NCBI RefSeq assembly: GCF_002410825.1
Contig: NZ_DHOS01000052.1
Coordinates: forward strand, 115,711-179,710
DNA length: 64,000 bases
Reading direction: 5' to 3'
From: Proteiniphilum sp. UBA5384
GTDB taxonomy: Bacteria; Bacteroidota; Bacteroidia; Bacteroidales; Dysgonomonadaceae
Below are positions 1-7,859 of this stretch, piece by piece. Made by a program: the position numbers and the translations under genes. Numbering within the stretch: position 1 is the first letter of the stretch; each line of letters starts with the position of its first letter. The notes under the pieces are model-generated. The model saw nothing but the letters and a program-made list of their open reading frames with translations. It did not search any database and was not told the origin of the DNA.

Positions 1-119
1 TTAAGCACATATTTGAACCCGTCGTCCGCCTCTGCCAACGCGGGGAGAGACCCGCCTTCACGCAAAGGCAGGATATAACGGACAACTTTTACTGTGCGTA
101 GTGAATTATCTTTTCCCAT
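1..119 (-). CDS. HipA-like kinase family protein, N-terminal fragment (runs off the left edge)
   Basis: Only the first 39 codons are in the window. They begin MGKDNSLRTVKVVRYILPLR and continue with REGGSLPALAEADDGFKYVL, which matches my memory of the N-terminus of the stand-alone HipA-like kinase family, where REGGSLP and a following KFRGAG loop are conserved. These are about 250-residue proteins and not the toxin of a HipBA pair; the rest cannot be checked here. The ATG at 117-119 is the only plausible start. A TATCTTTG element lies at 126-133 on the minus strand, so the leader must be extremely short. Confidence 0.65.
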   Translation of the reverse strand, partial: MGKDNSLRTVKVVRYILPLREGGSLPALAEADDGFKYVL

Positions 120-125
120 AGGGTG

Positions 126-133
126 CAAAGATA
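126..133 (-). promoter_or_regulatory. -7 element TATCTTTG of the HipA-like gene
   Basis: It matches the Bacteroidetes -7 consensus TAnnTTTG exactly on the minus strand. No convincing TTG -33 element is seen 19-21 bp upstream. Its G is only 7 bases from the ATG at 119, implying an almost leaderless mRNA. Confidence 0.45.
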
Positions 134-141
134 CGATAATA

Positions 142-687
142 TCATTGGATTTCTCGTGACTCTGTCAGTACACATCCTTTGGCATACATCTCACGCAATG
201 CTTTCTCATCGTCCCCGGGTTGTACATTGACCGCGGCGATGGCATCGGTGATCACATAAGTGTGGAATCCCTGCGTTACCGCGTCGAGGGCAGAAGCTTT
301 CACGCAATAATCGGTGGCGAGGCCGCAGACATACAATTGACGGATATGGTTTTCATGAAGCAGCCCGGTGAGGGATTTGTTAGTCGCTTCAAAAGCGGAA
401 TAGCCGTCATCTTTATTATCGGTACCTTTTAACAGTTTCAGGTCTATTTTACCGGTATCCAAGTCGGGATGGAAGTCGGCTCCCTTAGTGTTGGCCACAC
501 AATGTACAGGCCATTTCTCAAAATGCACTGTTTCTTCCGGATGCCAGTCCTGTGATGATATTACCAAGTTGAACTTGTCCATGATAGCATTGATCACCGG
601 AATCACTTTATCGCCATCTTTTACAGCCAAGGTACCGCCCGGACAGAAATCGTTTTGTACGTCAACAATTAATAATGCTCGTTCCAT
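142..687 (-). CDS. pncA: Nicotinamidase / pyrazinamidase
   Basis: This cytoplasmic isochorismatase-fold hydrolase of 181 residues converts nicotinamide to nicotinate and ammonia for NAD salvage. The catalytic triad is visible: Asp9 in LLIVDVQNDF, Lys87 in LLKGTD, and Cys128 in VCGLATDYCVKASALDA. Metal ligands Asp47 and His49 lie in SSQDWHPEETVHF, with His62 as the probable third. Length is close to the normal ~200. It ends just before the HipA-like gene and is separated from the radical SAM gene upstream by 72 bp. The window also carries a NAD synthase at 53432-55399, so salvage and de novo amidation enzymes are both present. Confidence 0.95.
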   Translation of the reverse strand: MERALLIVDVQNDFCPGGTLAVKDGDKVIPVINAIMDKFNLVISSQDWHPEETVHFEKWPVHCVANTKGADFHPDLDTGKIDLKLLKGTDNKDDGYSAFEATNKSLTGLLHENHIRQLYVCGLATDYCVKASALDAVTQGFHTYVITDAIAAVNVQPGDDEKALREMYAKGCVLTESREIQ

Positions 688-759
688 TGCTACCTGTTTT
701 ATTATAATAACAAGAAAACAGTGGTTGGAGTTCTATAATGGCAAGGATACAGGGTGTTT

Positions 760-1887
760 TTATAAAATAGCTGTTTTGTTTATTAAGTTTTTGTTATTGA
801 CTAATCTTTTTTGTGTGCACGGATTAATCCCCAGCATCTCCAGATGACATTGCAGCAACTTTCCGGTTTTTTCATCGCGGAAATGGAGTCCGTTTCCCTG
901 GCAGTATTTATATGATTTACATGATGCACATTTTCCTGTTTTTGTCCAGGAACGGTCGCGCATAATCTGGAAGCGGGTATTCCATGTGGTCCAGAAGTCG
1001 TCCTGATAAATATTCCCCTGTACATAATTACCACTAAGACCGGAGCAGGCACTTATATCACCATTGGCAAGTATCGAGGCGATGTTGATGCCTGCCTGAC
1101 AGAAGAATGGATTGTCTCGCACCTCCATCTCATAGTCGCCAAGATATCCTTCACATCCGTAAGATACTTTGATCCTGCCCTGCCTACGTGTATCACGAAT
1201 AAAATTCATCATTTCGCGAAATTCTTCAGGAGAGAGCTGCAGAAGGGGATTATTATTAGCACCTCCTTTCGGGAAAACAGTAAACAATCTCCAATGGGTT
1301 ACATCCAGTGAAATAAGAAGCTCGCGAAGTTTAGTCAATTCGTTGATATTCACTTTGTTGACAGAGGTGGCCACATCATGTGCCAAATCGGGAGTGGAGG
1401 CCACTCTAGACGTGGCATTGAGGGCATGCAACCAAGACCCTTTTTTCCCTCTGAACCAATCGTGCGACTCTTCCGTATAACCATCCAGGTTTACTGTAAT
1501 GGAGCGTAATCCCGCTTCTAGCAGAGATTGGAGCTTTTTTTCCTCCAAATCCCAACCGTTTGTCACCAGCCCCCATGGATACCCCATCTCGTAAATAGCT
1601 TTACCGCACTCTTCTAAATCCTCGCGCATCAACGGCTCGCCGCCTGTCAGTACGATCATAGTCTTGTTTGGGTTTATATGCGGACGAATATCTGCGAGAA
1701 TCTTCAGGAAATCTTCCTTCGGCATATCGGGAGATACAGCCTCTTTCGTGGAATCATCGCTATACACACAATTGGAATCACAACGTAAAGTACATTCCCA
1801 GAAAAGACAGGAAAGCTTGTGCTGTTTCATCTGCACAGCTTTATGTTGTTGATAAATGGAAAGGATGAGTCTCTTTTTTGGATTCAT
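760..1887 (-). CDS. rSAM/lipoprotein-system radical SAM protein with a degenerate cluster motif
   Basis: The 375-residue protein has the architecture of a radical SAM maturase with a SPASM-like tail. It has the N-terminal ECTLRC segment, a GGEP-type SAM motif in VLTGGEPLMRED near residue 80, and a C-terminal Cys-rich part (KCASCKSYKYCQGNGLHFRD). It resembles the radical SAM partner of the Bacteroidetes rSAM/lipoprotein system (TIGR04133 as I recall it). The cluster motif is odd: it should read CxxxCxxC followed by a GSDC-like element, but here it is C36-DSN-C40-VY-S43-DD-S46. The third Fe-S ligand and the following Cys are both Ser. The start ATG overlaps the stop of the upstream lipoprotein gene (ATGA), so the pair is translationally coupled. 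The enzyme may be inactive, or may use another ligand. Family call good, activity doubtful. Confidence 0.8.
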   Translation of the reverse strand: MNPKKRLILSIYQQHKAVQMKQHKLSCLFWECTLRCDSNCVYSDDSTKEAVSPDMPKEDFLKILADIRPHINPNKTMIVLTGGEPLMREDLEECGKAIYEMGYPWGLVTNGWDLEEKKLQSLLEAGLRSITVNLDGYTEESHDWFRGKKGSWLHALNATSRVASTPDLAHDVATSVNKVNINELTKLRELLISLDVTHWRLFTVFPKGGANNNPLLQLSPEEFREMMNFIRDTRRQGRIKVSYGCEGYLGDYEMEVRDNPFFCQAGINIASILANGDISACSGLSGNYVQGNIYQDDFWTTWNTRFQIMRDRSWTKTGKCASCKSYKYCQGNGLHFRDEKTGKLLQCHLEMLGINPCTQKRLVNNKNLINKTAIL

Positions 1888-2138
1888 AAAACTTTTTTAA
1901 GTTTACCTTCAGTCCTTGTAATTTTATTGTCATGAGGAGCCATATCGGATTTCCGGGCAACAGCCATGTCTTTGACCGAGGGTTGAAAACTTTTGTCAGT
2001 GACATTGCCACTGACCATGAAGTCGGCCCTGGGTGTGCCATATTCTGCTATAGGAGCGATCTCCCAGGAGTGTAGACCTAATATAGACAAGACCCGGACA
2101 ATGATTTTTCCATAAGTTTTTAATATAAATTCCTTCAT
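1884..2138 (-). CDS. Truncated radical-SAM-associated lipoprotein-like protein
   Basis: Starting at the ATG at 2136-2138 this gives 84 residues: a hydrophobic N-terminal segment (IIVRVLSILGLHS), then WEIAPIAEYGTPRADF and VSGNVTDKS. The AEYGTP...F-V-G-V-TDK pattern matches the putative lipoprotein of the rSAM/lipoprotein system (TIGR04134 as I remember it). The lipobox Cys expected just before the EIAP segment is Trp25, and the protein ends shortly after one carboxypeptidase-regulatory-like strand, so most of the usual C-terminal part is missing. Its TGA overlaps the radical SAM start. An upstream ATG at 2159 would give MGSKDES before it, and the frame stays open to 2261. The combination of lost lipobox, truncation and a degenerate partner suggests decay. 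Confidence 0.55.
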   Translation of the reverse strand: MKEFILKTYGKIIVRVLSILGLHSWEIAPIAEYGTPRADFMVSGNVTDKSFQPSVKDMAVARKSDMAPHDNKITRTEGKLKKVL

Positions 2139-2273
2139 ACTTTCGTCTTTTGAACCCATAGAAATTACACTATTATATTCATATAGATGAAAAAAGCAGG
2201 AAAACGTTGCACCAAAACCAGTATTTTTTATGTGTTTTTCTCGATTAATTAAAAAAATCACTAATTGTGGTGA

Positions 2274-2304
2274 TTGACAGGTATTCTATTTTCCTGTTCC
2301 TTTG
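2274..2304 (+). promoter_or_regulatory. Candidate promoter of the TonB receptor gene
   Basis: TTG at 2274-2276, a 20 bp spacer and TTCCTTTG at 2297-2304 fit the Bacteroidetes promoter with one mismatch in the -7 box. It would give a leader of about 80 nt for the gene starting at 2391. The 252 bp between the divergent ATGs at 2138 and 2391 is shared with the lipoprotein/rSAM pair. Confidence 0.45.
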
Positions 2305-2390
2305 CACCCGTACATTTTCATATAGGAATGATTGTAACGGATTTATAGTTCTGGAAAATATAATGTAGTTTACTATAAAGAAAATCAATA

Positions 2391-4733
2391 ATGAAAAAAC
2401 TATTTTTGGCAATATTTATTTTTTGTAGCACTTTTGTGTTTGCAGATGATAAAAACCTCACGAAGGAGATTAATCCCAATGATACACTAAAAGTATATTA
2501 CCTGGATGAGGTAGTGGTGAGTAGTTCGGTGAAAGAAACCAATGAATTGAAGAGCCTGCCTACAGCCGTATCGGTGGTGTCTCCCCGGCAATTGCAGGAT
2601 GCACATATCGAATCGCTACCCCGATTAAGTGCTTTTATTCCTAATTTTTTTATCCCATCCTACGGATCGAAAGTTTCCACTCCAATTTATATCCGTGGTG
2701 TAGGAGCGCGTCTCGGATCGCAGACGGTGAGTCTCTACGTGGATAATGTTCCCAGTTTCAACCCTTCGGCATTCGACTTTGAATTTCAAGATGTCCAGCG
2801 GATTGAAGTGCTTCGTGGAGCGCAAGGTACGCTATATGGGAGAAATGCTATTGGAGGAATAGTCAATATGTACACTCTTTCCCCTCTCTCTTTTCAAGGT
2901 ACTAAACTGATGGTGAGCGGGGGTAATTACGGACAGTTCTCAGTGAAAGGGTCAGACTATCGGAAACTATCAGATTATTTCGGACTTTCCCTGGGCGGTT
3001 ATTATAAACGGGACGACGGGTATTTTACGAATAGCTATACCGGGAAAAAAGTCGATGATTCTGAAAATGCAGGCGGGAAATTCAAACTGGAATGGCAGGC
3101 TTCCCCATCGTTTAAGGCGATGCTCTTTGCTAATTACGACTATGTCTCCGGAGGCGCTTTTCCCTATATGCATGAGGATTCCACGGCTGTCAGTTTCAAT
3201 GAGCCGTCATCGTACGACCGTCACTTGTTTACCAACGGGCTGTCGCTCGATTATACCGGTAACGGGTATAGTATCCATTCTACTACCGGATTTCAATATC
3301 TGAAAGACGATATGAAGATGGACCAGGATTACTCTCCAAAGTCTGTATTCTCTATCAATCAGAAGCAGAAACAGCATTCTGTAAGCCAGGAGGTGACCGT
3401 GAAATCGGATACGCAGGGAGTCTATCGCTGGGTTATCGGGGCATTCGGATTCTATGATAAGCGTGAGGTTGATACGCCGGTAGCGCTGAAGGATGGGATG
3501 ATCGGGTTTCTGCAAAGCCACTTACCCCCTTTTATCACTTATGACAATGACCGGATCGATCTGCCCGGGGTATACACTAAACCTTCTCAAGGTGTAGCTT
3601 TATTCCACCAGTCCACACTCAATAATCTCTTTGGTTTGGATGGTTTGTCAGCCACAGCGGGTATCCGTTTTGATTATGAACATACCAAACTGGATTATTT
3701 CACCGAGAGCCATGGAGCAGATATTACTGTAAAGCCGCCGGTGCCGGGAATGGGAGAAATTAAGATAAATGGAGATACTCTTTTACAAGGAAATTTCAGT
3801 AAGGATTTCTGGGAGATACTTCCCAAATTTGCGTTGCAATACCAGATGTCTCCTACTTCACAGGTGTATCTTTCTGCTTCAAAGGGATATAAAACCGGGG
3901 GGTATAATGAACAGGTCTTCTCGGAAATATTACAGGATGCACTTGCAGAATCCCTTATGTCGAAATCGCCGATGGGACCTCCTTCCGGTACGGGTGATGA
4001 TACGCCGAAGCCAACCATTGAAGAACAACTCTCTTATGATCCTGAAACCAGTTGGACTTATGAGTTGGGCGGACGTTATGAGATGTTGGACCGAAAGCTT
4101 TCGCTTACCTATGCGTTTTTTTATACCCATGTCGATAATTTGCAGATCACCCAATTGGCGAAACAAGGCACATCGGGACGTACGATCGCCAATGCGGGTA
4201 AATCGGAAAGCAAGGGGGTTGAGTTAAGTGCAAAATATGTGCCGATGGACAATCTCTCTTTCTTTGCGGAATATGGATTTGCCGATTCCCGTTTTGTCAA
4301 GTATGAAATAGAGGAGGTAGTAGACGATAAAACGAAGCAAATAAGTTATGCCGACAATCATGTGCCTTTTGCCCCTCAGCATACATTGAGCCTGGGAGCC
4401 AGTTATATACACCATTTTCCCCGCACTGCGTTTATCGACCGTCTGGTGGGAAACATACAATACCGGGGGGTAGGGAAAATCTATTGGACGGAATCGAATA
4501 AAAATGATGCCGGAACAGAGGATCTTTATCAATCTTTTTATGGGATTACCAACGCCAGTATTGCAGTGGTGAAAGGGGCTTTGGGATTGGAATGTTGGGT
4601 GGAAAATCTTTTCGATACGAAGTACAACTCATTCTTGTTTGAACAAAAGGATGTGACAACCGGTGAAATGAATATCCTTGTGCAGCGCGGATATCCCACC
4701 CGCTTCGGTGCTACATTGCGTTATACTTTTTGA
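2391..4733 (+). CDS. TonB-dependent outer-membrane receptor (non-SusC type)
   Basis: This 780-residue outer-membrane transporter has a Sec signal peptide (MKKLFLAIFIFCSTFVFA), a TonB-box-like DEVVVSS near residue 40, and a plug domain with IYIRGVGAR and RIEVLRGAQGTLYGRNAIGG. A long beta-barrel ends in the aromatic-terminal LRYTF. It lacks the carboxypeptidase-like N-terminal extension of SusC proteins and has no SusD partner, so the cargo is more likely a metal chelate, cobalamin-like molecule or peptide than a glycan. No binding-protein or ABC gene lies beside it, so the substrate cannot be named. It is transcribed away from the degenerate rSAM/lipoprotein pair. Confidence 0.9.
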   Translation: MKKLFLAIFIFCSTFVFADDKNLTKEINPNDTLKVYYLDEVVVSSSVKETNELKSLPTAVSVVSPRQLQDAHIESLPRLSAFIPNFFIPSYGSKVSTPIYIRGVGARLGSQTVSLYVDNVPSFNPSAFDFEFQDVQRIEVLRGAQGTLYGRNAIGGIVNMYTLSPLSFQGTKLMVSGGNYGQFSVKGSDYRKLSDYFGLSLGGYYKRDDGYFTNSYTGKKVDDSENAGGKFKLEWQASPSFKAMLFANYDYVSGGAFPYMHEDSTAVSFNEPSSYDRHLFTNGLSLDYTGNGYSIHSTTGFQYLKDDMKMDQDYSPKSVFSINQKQKQHSVSQEVTVKSDTQGVYRWVIGAFGFYDKREVDTPVALKDGMIGFLQSHLPPFITYDNDRIDLPGVYTKPSQGVALFHQSTLNNLFGLDGLSATAGIRFDYEHTKLDYFTESHGADITVKPPVPGMGEIKINGDTLLQGNFSKDFWEILPKFALQYQMSPTSQVYLSASKGYKTGGYNEQVFSEILQDALAESLMSKSPMGPPSGTGDDTPKPTIEEQLSYDPETSWTYELGGRYEMLDRKLSLTYAFFYTHVDNLQITQLAKQGTSGRTIANAGKSESKGVELSAKYVPMDNLSFFAEYGFADSRFVKYEIEEVVDDKTKQISYADNHVPFAPQHTLSLGASYIHHFPRTAFIDRLVGNIQYRGVGKIYWTESNKNDAGTEDLYQSFYGITNASIAVVKGALGLECWVENLFDTKYNSFLFEQKDVTTGEMNILVQRGYPTRFGATLRYTF

Positions 4734-4770
4734 CAAGAGACTTTAACAATGAAGAGGAATTACCGTCGGT

Positions 4771-5448
4771 TTAACCGAATATCCAGATCAACAATACGAC
4801 AATAACCAGTGATGGGAGCATATTCATGATGCGTAGCTTTTTAAGCCCCAATATGTTGATCCCTAATCCAATCAGTAATATCCCCCCTATGGAGGTGAGT
4901 CCGAGGATGATGTCGTCGGTAAAGAGGGTGGCGGCGTATTTGGCCAGCAGGGTGAGAGAGGCCTGGAAGATGAAAAGCGGAATGGCGGATAGTACGACGC
5001 CCGTGCCAAAGGCGGAAGCCAGTAATATGGCAGAGAAGAAATCCATCAATGATTTGGTATAAAGCAAATCCGGCGAACCTCCTGTCCCTTCCTGTATCGT
5101 GCCAATAATAGTGAGGGAGCCCACGCAAAACAGGAGAAAGGAGGTGACCAGTCCCTCTGAAAATTGCTCACTGCCGATGCGAAAGCGATACTTCAGATAA
5201 TTGCTCATCCGCTCGGTACCTTTCTCCACATCTGCCCACTCTCCCAACAGGGAGCCGATAGCAAGGCTACTGACCACAATAAGTATCTTCTCCATCTCGA
5301 TAGCCATTGATGCTCCGATAGCCAGGGTGAAGAGTCCGATTGCCTGAAAATAGATAGAGGTGACACGTTCCGGCATTCGTTTTTTGAGCGCCAGGCCGAT
5401 CATTCCACCACCGATTACAGCCGCTGTATTTACGAGGGTTCCAATCAT
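4771..5448 (-). CDS. DUF554 family integral membrane protein
   Basis: This 225-residue inner-membrane protein begins MIGTLVNTAAVIGGGMIG and contains about seven hydrophobic segments. The glycine-rich start and the conserved ALKKRMPERV, IGASMAIE and GTGVVLSAIP segments are those of DUF554 (YdfK/YqgA-like), whose function is unknown. It is convergent with the TonB receptor, leaving a 37 bp gap, and divergent from the DUF4494 gene. There is no sign of an operon partner. Confidence 0.85.
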   Translation of the reverse strand: MIGTLVNTAAVIGGGMIGLALKKRMPERVTSIYFQAIGLFTLAIGASMAIEMEKILIVVSSLAIGSLLGEWADVEKGTERMSNYLKYRFRIGSEQFSEGLVTSFLLFCVGSLTIIGTIQEGTGGSPDLLYTKSLMDFFSAILLASAFGTGVVLSAIPLFIFQASLTLLAKYAATLFTDDIILGLTSIGGILLIGLGINILGLKKLRIMNMLPSLVIVVLLIWIFG

Positions 5449-5546
5449 TTTTATACGATAATCTGCAAAAGTATCAATTTTTTTTGGGATAAATTGTGCT
5501 TATACGAGTACCTCATAGTTTATTTTTCATTTTTGAGGGAAAGTCA

Positions 5547-5554
5547 TAACTTTG
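5547..5554 (+). promoter_or_regulatory. -7 element TAACTTTG upstream of DUF4494-yggS
   Basis: It is an exact TAnnTTTG match about 40 bp before the chosen DUF4494 start at 5596. No good TTG is seen at the ideal spacing. Confidence 0.4.
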
Positions 5555-5595
5555 CACGGTGTTGCGAAAGGATGCAGCCGAAAAATAAAAAATAT

Positions 5596-6048
5596 ATGTA
5601 TAATTGGTTTGAGTGTAAGATAAGATATGACAAAATGCTGGAGACCGGCATGCAAAAAACAGTGACAGAACCTTATTTGGTGGATGCTTTATCGTTCACC
5701 GAAGCGGAGGCGAGGATCATAGAAGAGATTAAACCGTTTATCTCAGGTGAGTTTTCAGTTTCCGATATCAAACGGGTGAAATATACAGAATCGTTTTTCA
5801 ATGAGACGGGTGACCGCTACTATAAAGCGAAACTCTATTTCATCACCCTCGATGAAAAGAGCGGGTCTGAGAAGAAAACTGCAGTTAATATGTTGGTGCA
5901 GGCTTCCGAATTGAAGGAAGCTGTTGAGATCGTAGAAGCCGAAATGAAAAAGACCATGATCGATTATAGTCTTGCTTCGGTCGTGGAGACGGCAATTATG
6001 GATGTGTTTCCCTATGGTGAAGGAAAGAGTAAAAAAGAGGAAGAGTGA
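5596..6048 (+). CDS. DUF4494 domain-containing protein
   Basis: This 150-residue soluble protein starts MYNWFECKIRYDKM at the ATG at 5596. The longer open frame back to 5494 runs through the promoter element and is not used. The sequence, with YLVDALSFTEAEARI, FSVSDIKRVKYTE and YYKAKLYFITLDEKSG, matches DUF4494, a small Bacteroidetes-restricted family of unknown function. Its stop overlaps the GTG start of the yggS-like gene (GTGA), so the two are translationally coupled; this suggests, but does not prove, a shared role. Confidence 0.85.
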   Translation: MYNWFECKIRYDKMLETGMQKTVTEPYLVDALSFTEAEARIIEEIKPFISGEFSVSDIKRVKYTESFFNETGDRYYKAKLYFITLDEKSGSEKKTAVNMLVQASELKEAVEIVEAEMKKTMIDYSLASVVETAIMDVFPYGEGKSKKEEE

Positions 6049-6707
6049 CCATACAATCGCATATAGAAACTTTACGGGAAGCTATCCCTTCCGGCGTGAC
6101 ACTGGTAGCGGTTTCCAAATTCCATCCTGCACTGGTGGTCCGGGAAGCCTATGATGCTGGGCAGCGAATTTTTGGTGAAAGCAGGGTGCAGGAGCTCCTT
6201 ACCAAAAAAGAGCGACTTCCAGGAGACATACAATGGCATTTTATAGGCAGCTTGCAGCGGAACAAAGTCAGACAGATTGCTCCGTTTATCTCCCTGATCC
6301 ATAGTCTCGACAGTGAGCGGCTATTATTGGAAATCGAGAAACAGGCAGAGATCAATACCCGGGTTATTTCTTGTTTGTTGCAGATACATATTGCCGAAGA
6401 GGAGACCAAGTCCGGTTTTTCTCCCGATGAGTGCCGTCTCTTCCTCGAAGAGGGCAGATGGAAAGCGTGTCCTCATGTTCGGATTGCCGGTGTGATGGGG
6501 ATGGGTACTTTTACGGATGATAAAGATCAGGTACGTAAAGAGTTTCGGCAACTGAAATCGCTGTTCGACGAATTCAAGACCGGTTATTTCGCTGACGATT
6601 CCAGTTTCAGGGAAATCTCTATGGGAATGACAAGTGATTATCCGATTGCCATTGAAGAAGGAAGTACTATGGTACGGATAGGAACACTGATTTTTGGTGA
6701 CCGATGA
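6045..6707 (+). CDS. YggS/PROSC family PLP-binding protein
   Basis: This 220-residue cytoplasmic alanine-racemase-fold protein is involved in pyridoxal 5'-phosphate homeostasis. The PLP Schiff-base lysine is Lys25 in LVAVSKFHP, followed by the family segments FGESRVQELLTKKE, WHFIGSLQRNKV and IHSLDS. The C-terminus has SMGMTSDYPIAIEEGSTMVRIGTLIFG, which binds the cofactor phosphate. The start is a GTG that overlaps the DUF4494 stop, and length is normal for the family. An 18-bp near-palindrome follows directly after the stop. Confidence 0.93.
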   Translation: MTIQSHIETLREAIPSGVTLVAVSKFHPALVVREAYDAGQRIFGESRVQELLTKKERLPGDIQWHFIGSLQRNKVRQIAPFISLIHSLDSERLLLEIEKQAEINTRVISCLLQIHIAEEETKSGFSPDECRLFLEEGRWKACPHVRIAGVMGMGTFTDDKDQVRKEFRQLKSLFDEFKTGYFADDSSFREISMGMTSDYPIAIEEGSTMVRIGTLIFGDR

Positions 6708-6711
6708 TCTG

Positions 6712-6729
6712 CTGATCTTTTAAGATCAG
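6712..6729 (+). terminator. Hairpin after yggS
   Basis: CTGATCTT-TT-AAGATCAG has 8-bp perfect arms and lies 4 bp after the yggS stop. It is not followed by a strong T-tract, so it could be a 3'-end stabiliser rather than an intrinsic terminator. Confidence 0.4.
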
Positions 6730-6775
6730 TGAGCCACTCTTTTATTGGTCCCCAATTTATTTTCAATATAAGCTA

Positions 6776-6805
6776 TTGATTTTATCGATAAAATACCTAT
6801 TTTTG
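6776..6805 (+). promoter_or_regulatory. Promoter of the DHOD-like gene
   Basis: TTG at 6776-6778, a 19 bp spacer and TATTTTTG at 6798-6805 match both Bacteroidetes elements. The start codon at 6842 is 37 bp downstream, which rules out the longer open frame beginning at 6776. Confidence 0.6.
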
Positions 6806-6841
6806 TTGAGTATAAATTTTTTTGAAAAACATCGTGAGTTC

Positions 6842-7816
6842 ATGATTAATTTAGAAACAACCTTCGCAGGATTACGATTAAAGAATCCGTTGATAGCCGG
6901 AAGCAGCGGCCTTACCAATTCAGTACACAAAATCAAAGAGTTGGAAGAGGCGGGAGTGAGTGCAATTGTATTGAAATCTCTTTTCGAAGAGCAGATCGAG
7001 AATCATTCCGAAAAGCTCTCCCAGATCGCCGATTATCCCGAGGCGGCTGATTACATCAATACGTATATTGAGATGAATCATATGGAGAAGTATCTGGATC
7101 TGATCCGTTCAACCAGGCAAGAATGTGATATTCCTATCATTGCCAGTATCAATTGCTATAAGTTGAGCCGTTGGGTTGATTTTGCCAAAAGTATCCAGGA
7201 TGCCGGAGCCGATGCGATTGAGTTGAACCTGTTCGTGTTGAATGCGGGAGAATTGGGAGACGCCTATCTCGAAGAGTCTTATGTGAATATTGTAAGAGAA
7301 TTGAAGAAAATTATCCGGATACCCATCGTGATCAAGATGGCTAAAAATATTAGTAACCTTCCGGGACTGGTAAGTAAACTGAAAGCATTGGGAGCCGGAG
7401 GAGTAGTGCTTTTTAACCGTTTTTATCAACTCGATATAGATATTAAAAAACTTGAGCTTACTTCCGGTCCCGTTTTTAGCACCCCTTCCGATTTCAGTGA
7501 TACATTGCGCTGGACTGCTATCGTTTCAGGCCGTGTACCTGATTTCGATATTGCTTGCTCATATGGCGTGCATTCATGGGAAGATGCCGTGAAAGGAATT
7601 CTTGCCGGAGCAGGTGCTATTCAATTGTGTAGTGTACTTTATGAACAGGGACCTCATGTAGTGCATGATATGTTGTTCTGTATGGAGGAATGGATGTCCC
7701 AGAGTAATTATGAGCGTATAGAAGATTTTAAAGGGATATTAAATTATGCGAACATCAAAAGCCCGGTACTCTATGAGCGGGTTCAGTTCATGAAGTATTT
7801 CTCCAATTACAAATAG
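6842..7816 (+). CDS. Dihydroorotate dehydrogenase-like protein
   Basis: This 324-residue FMN-type TIM barrel begins INLETTFAGLRLKNPLIAGS, the classic first strand of class 1 dihydroorotate dehydrogenases. Conserved flavin-barrel pieces follow (GVSAIVLKS, ASINC, IPIVIKMAKNIS, LGAGGVVLFNRF, GAGAIQLCSVLYE). The catalytic loop of true class 1 enzymes, with N-[LF]-SCPN, is not present; ELNLFVLNAGE stands there. A pyrD role is therefore uncertain, and the cautious name dihydroorotate dehydrogenase-like is used. It has its own promoter and is followed 43 bp later by oxyR. Confidence 0.8.
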   Translation: MINLETTFAGLRLKNPLIAGSSGLTNSVHKIKELEEAGVSAIVLKSLFEEQIENHSEKLSQIADYPEAADYINTYIEMNHMEKYLDLIRSTRQECDIPIIASINCYKLSRWVDFAKSIQDAGADAIELNLFVLNAGELGDAYLEESYVNIVRELKKIIRIPIVIKMAKNISNLPGLVSKLKALGAGGVVLFNRFYQLDIDIKKLELTSGPVFSTPSDFSDTLRWTAIVSGRVPDFDIACSYGVHSWEDAVKGILAGAGAIQLCSVLYEQGPHVVHDMLFCMEEWMSQSNYERIEDFKGILNYANIKSPVLYERVQFMKYFSNYK

Positions 7817-7859
7817 TCCGGATAAATACGGTGTCGATAAAAAGAAATAAAATAATCAC

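Noticed and set aside
1..119. HipA toxin of a HipBA toxin-antitoxin module
   Set aside because: The start matches the stand-alone HipA-like kinase family, and no small HTH (HipB) gene lies next to it.
760..1887. Anaerobic sulfatase-maturating enzyme
   Set aside because: It has a related architecture, but there is no sulfatase gene nearby, the partner is the EYGTP lipoprotein, and the cluster motif lacks a Cys.
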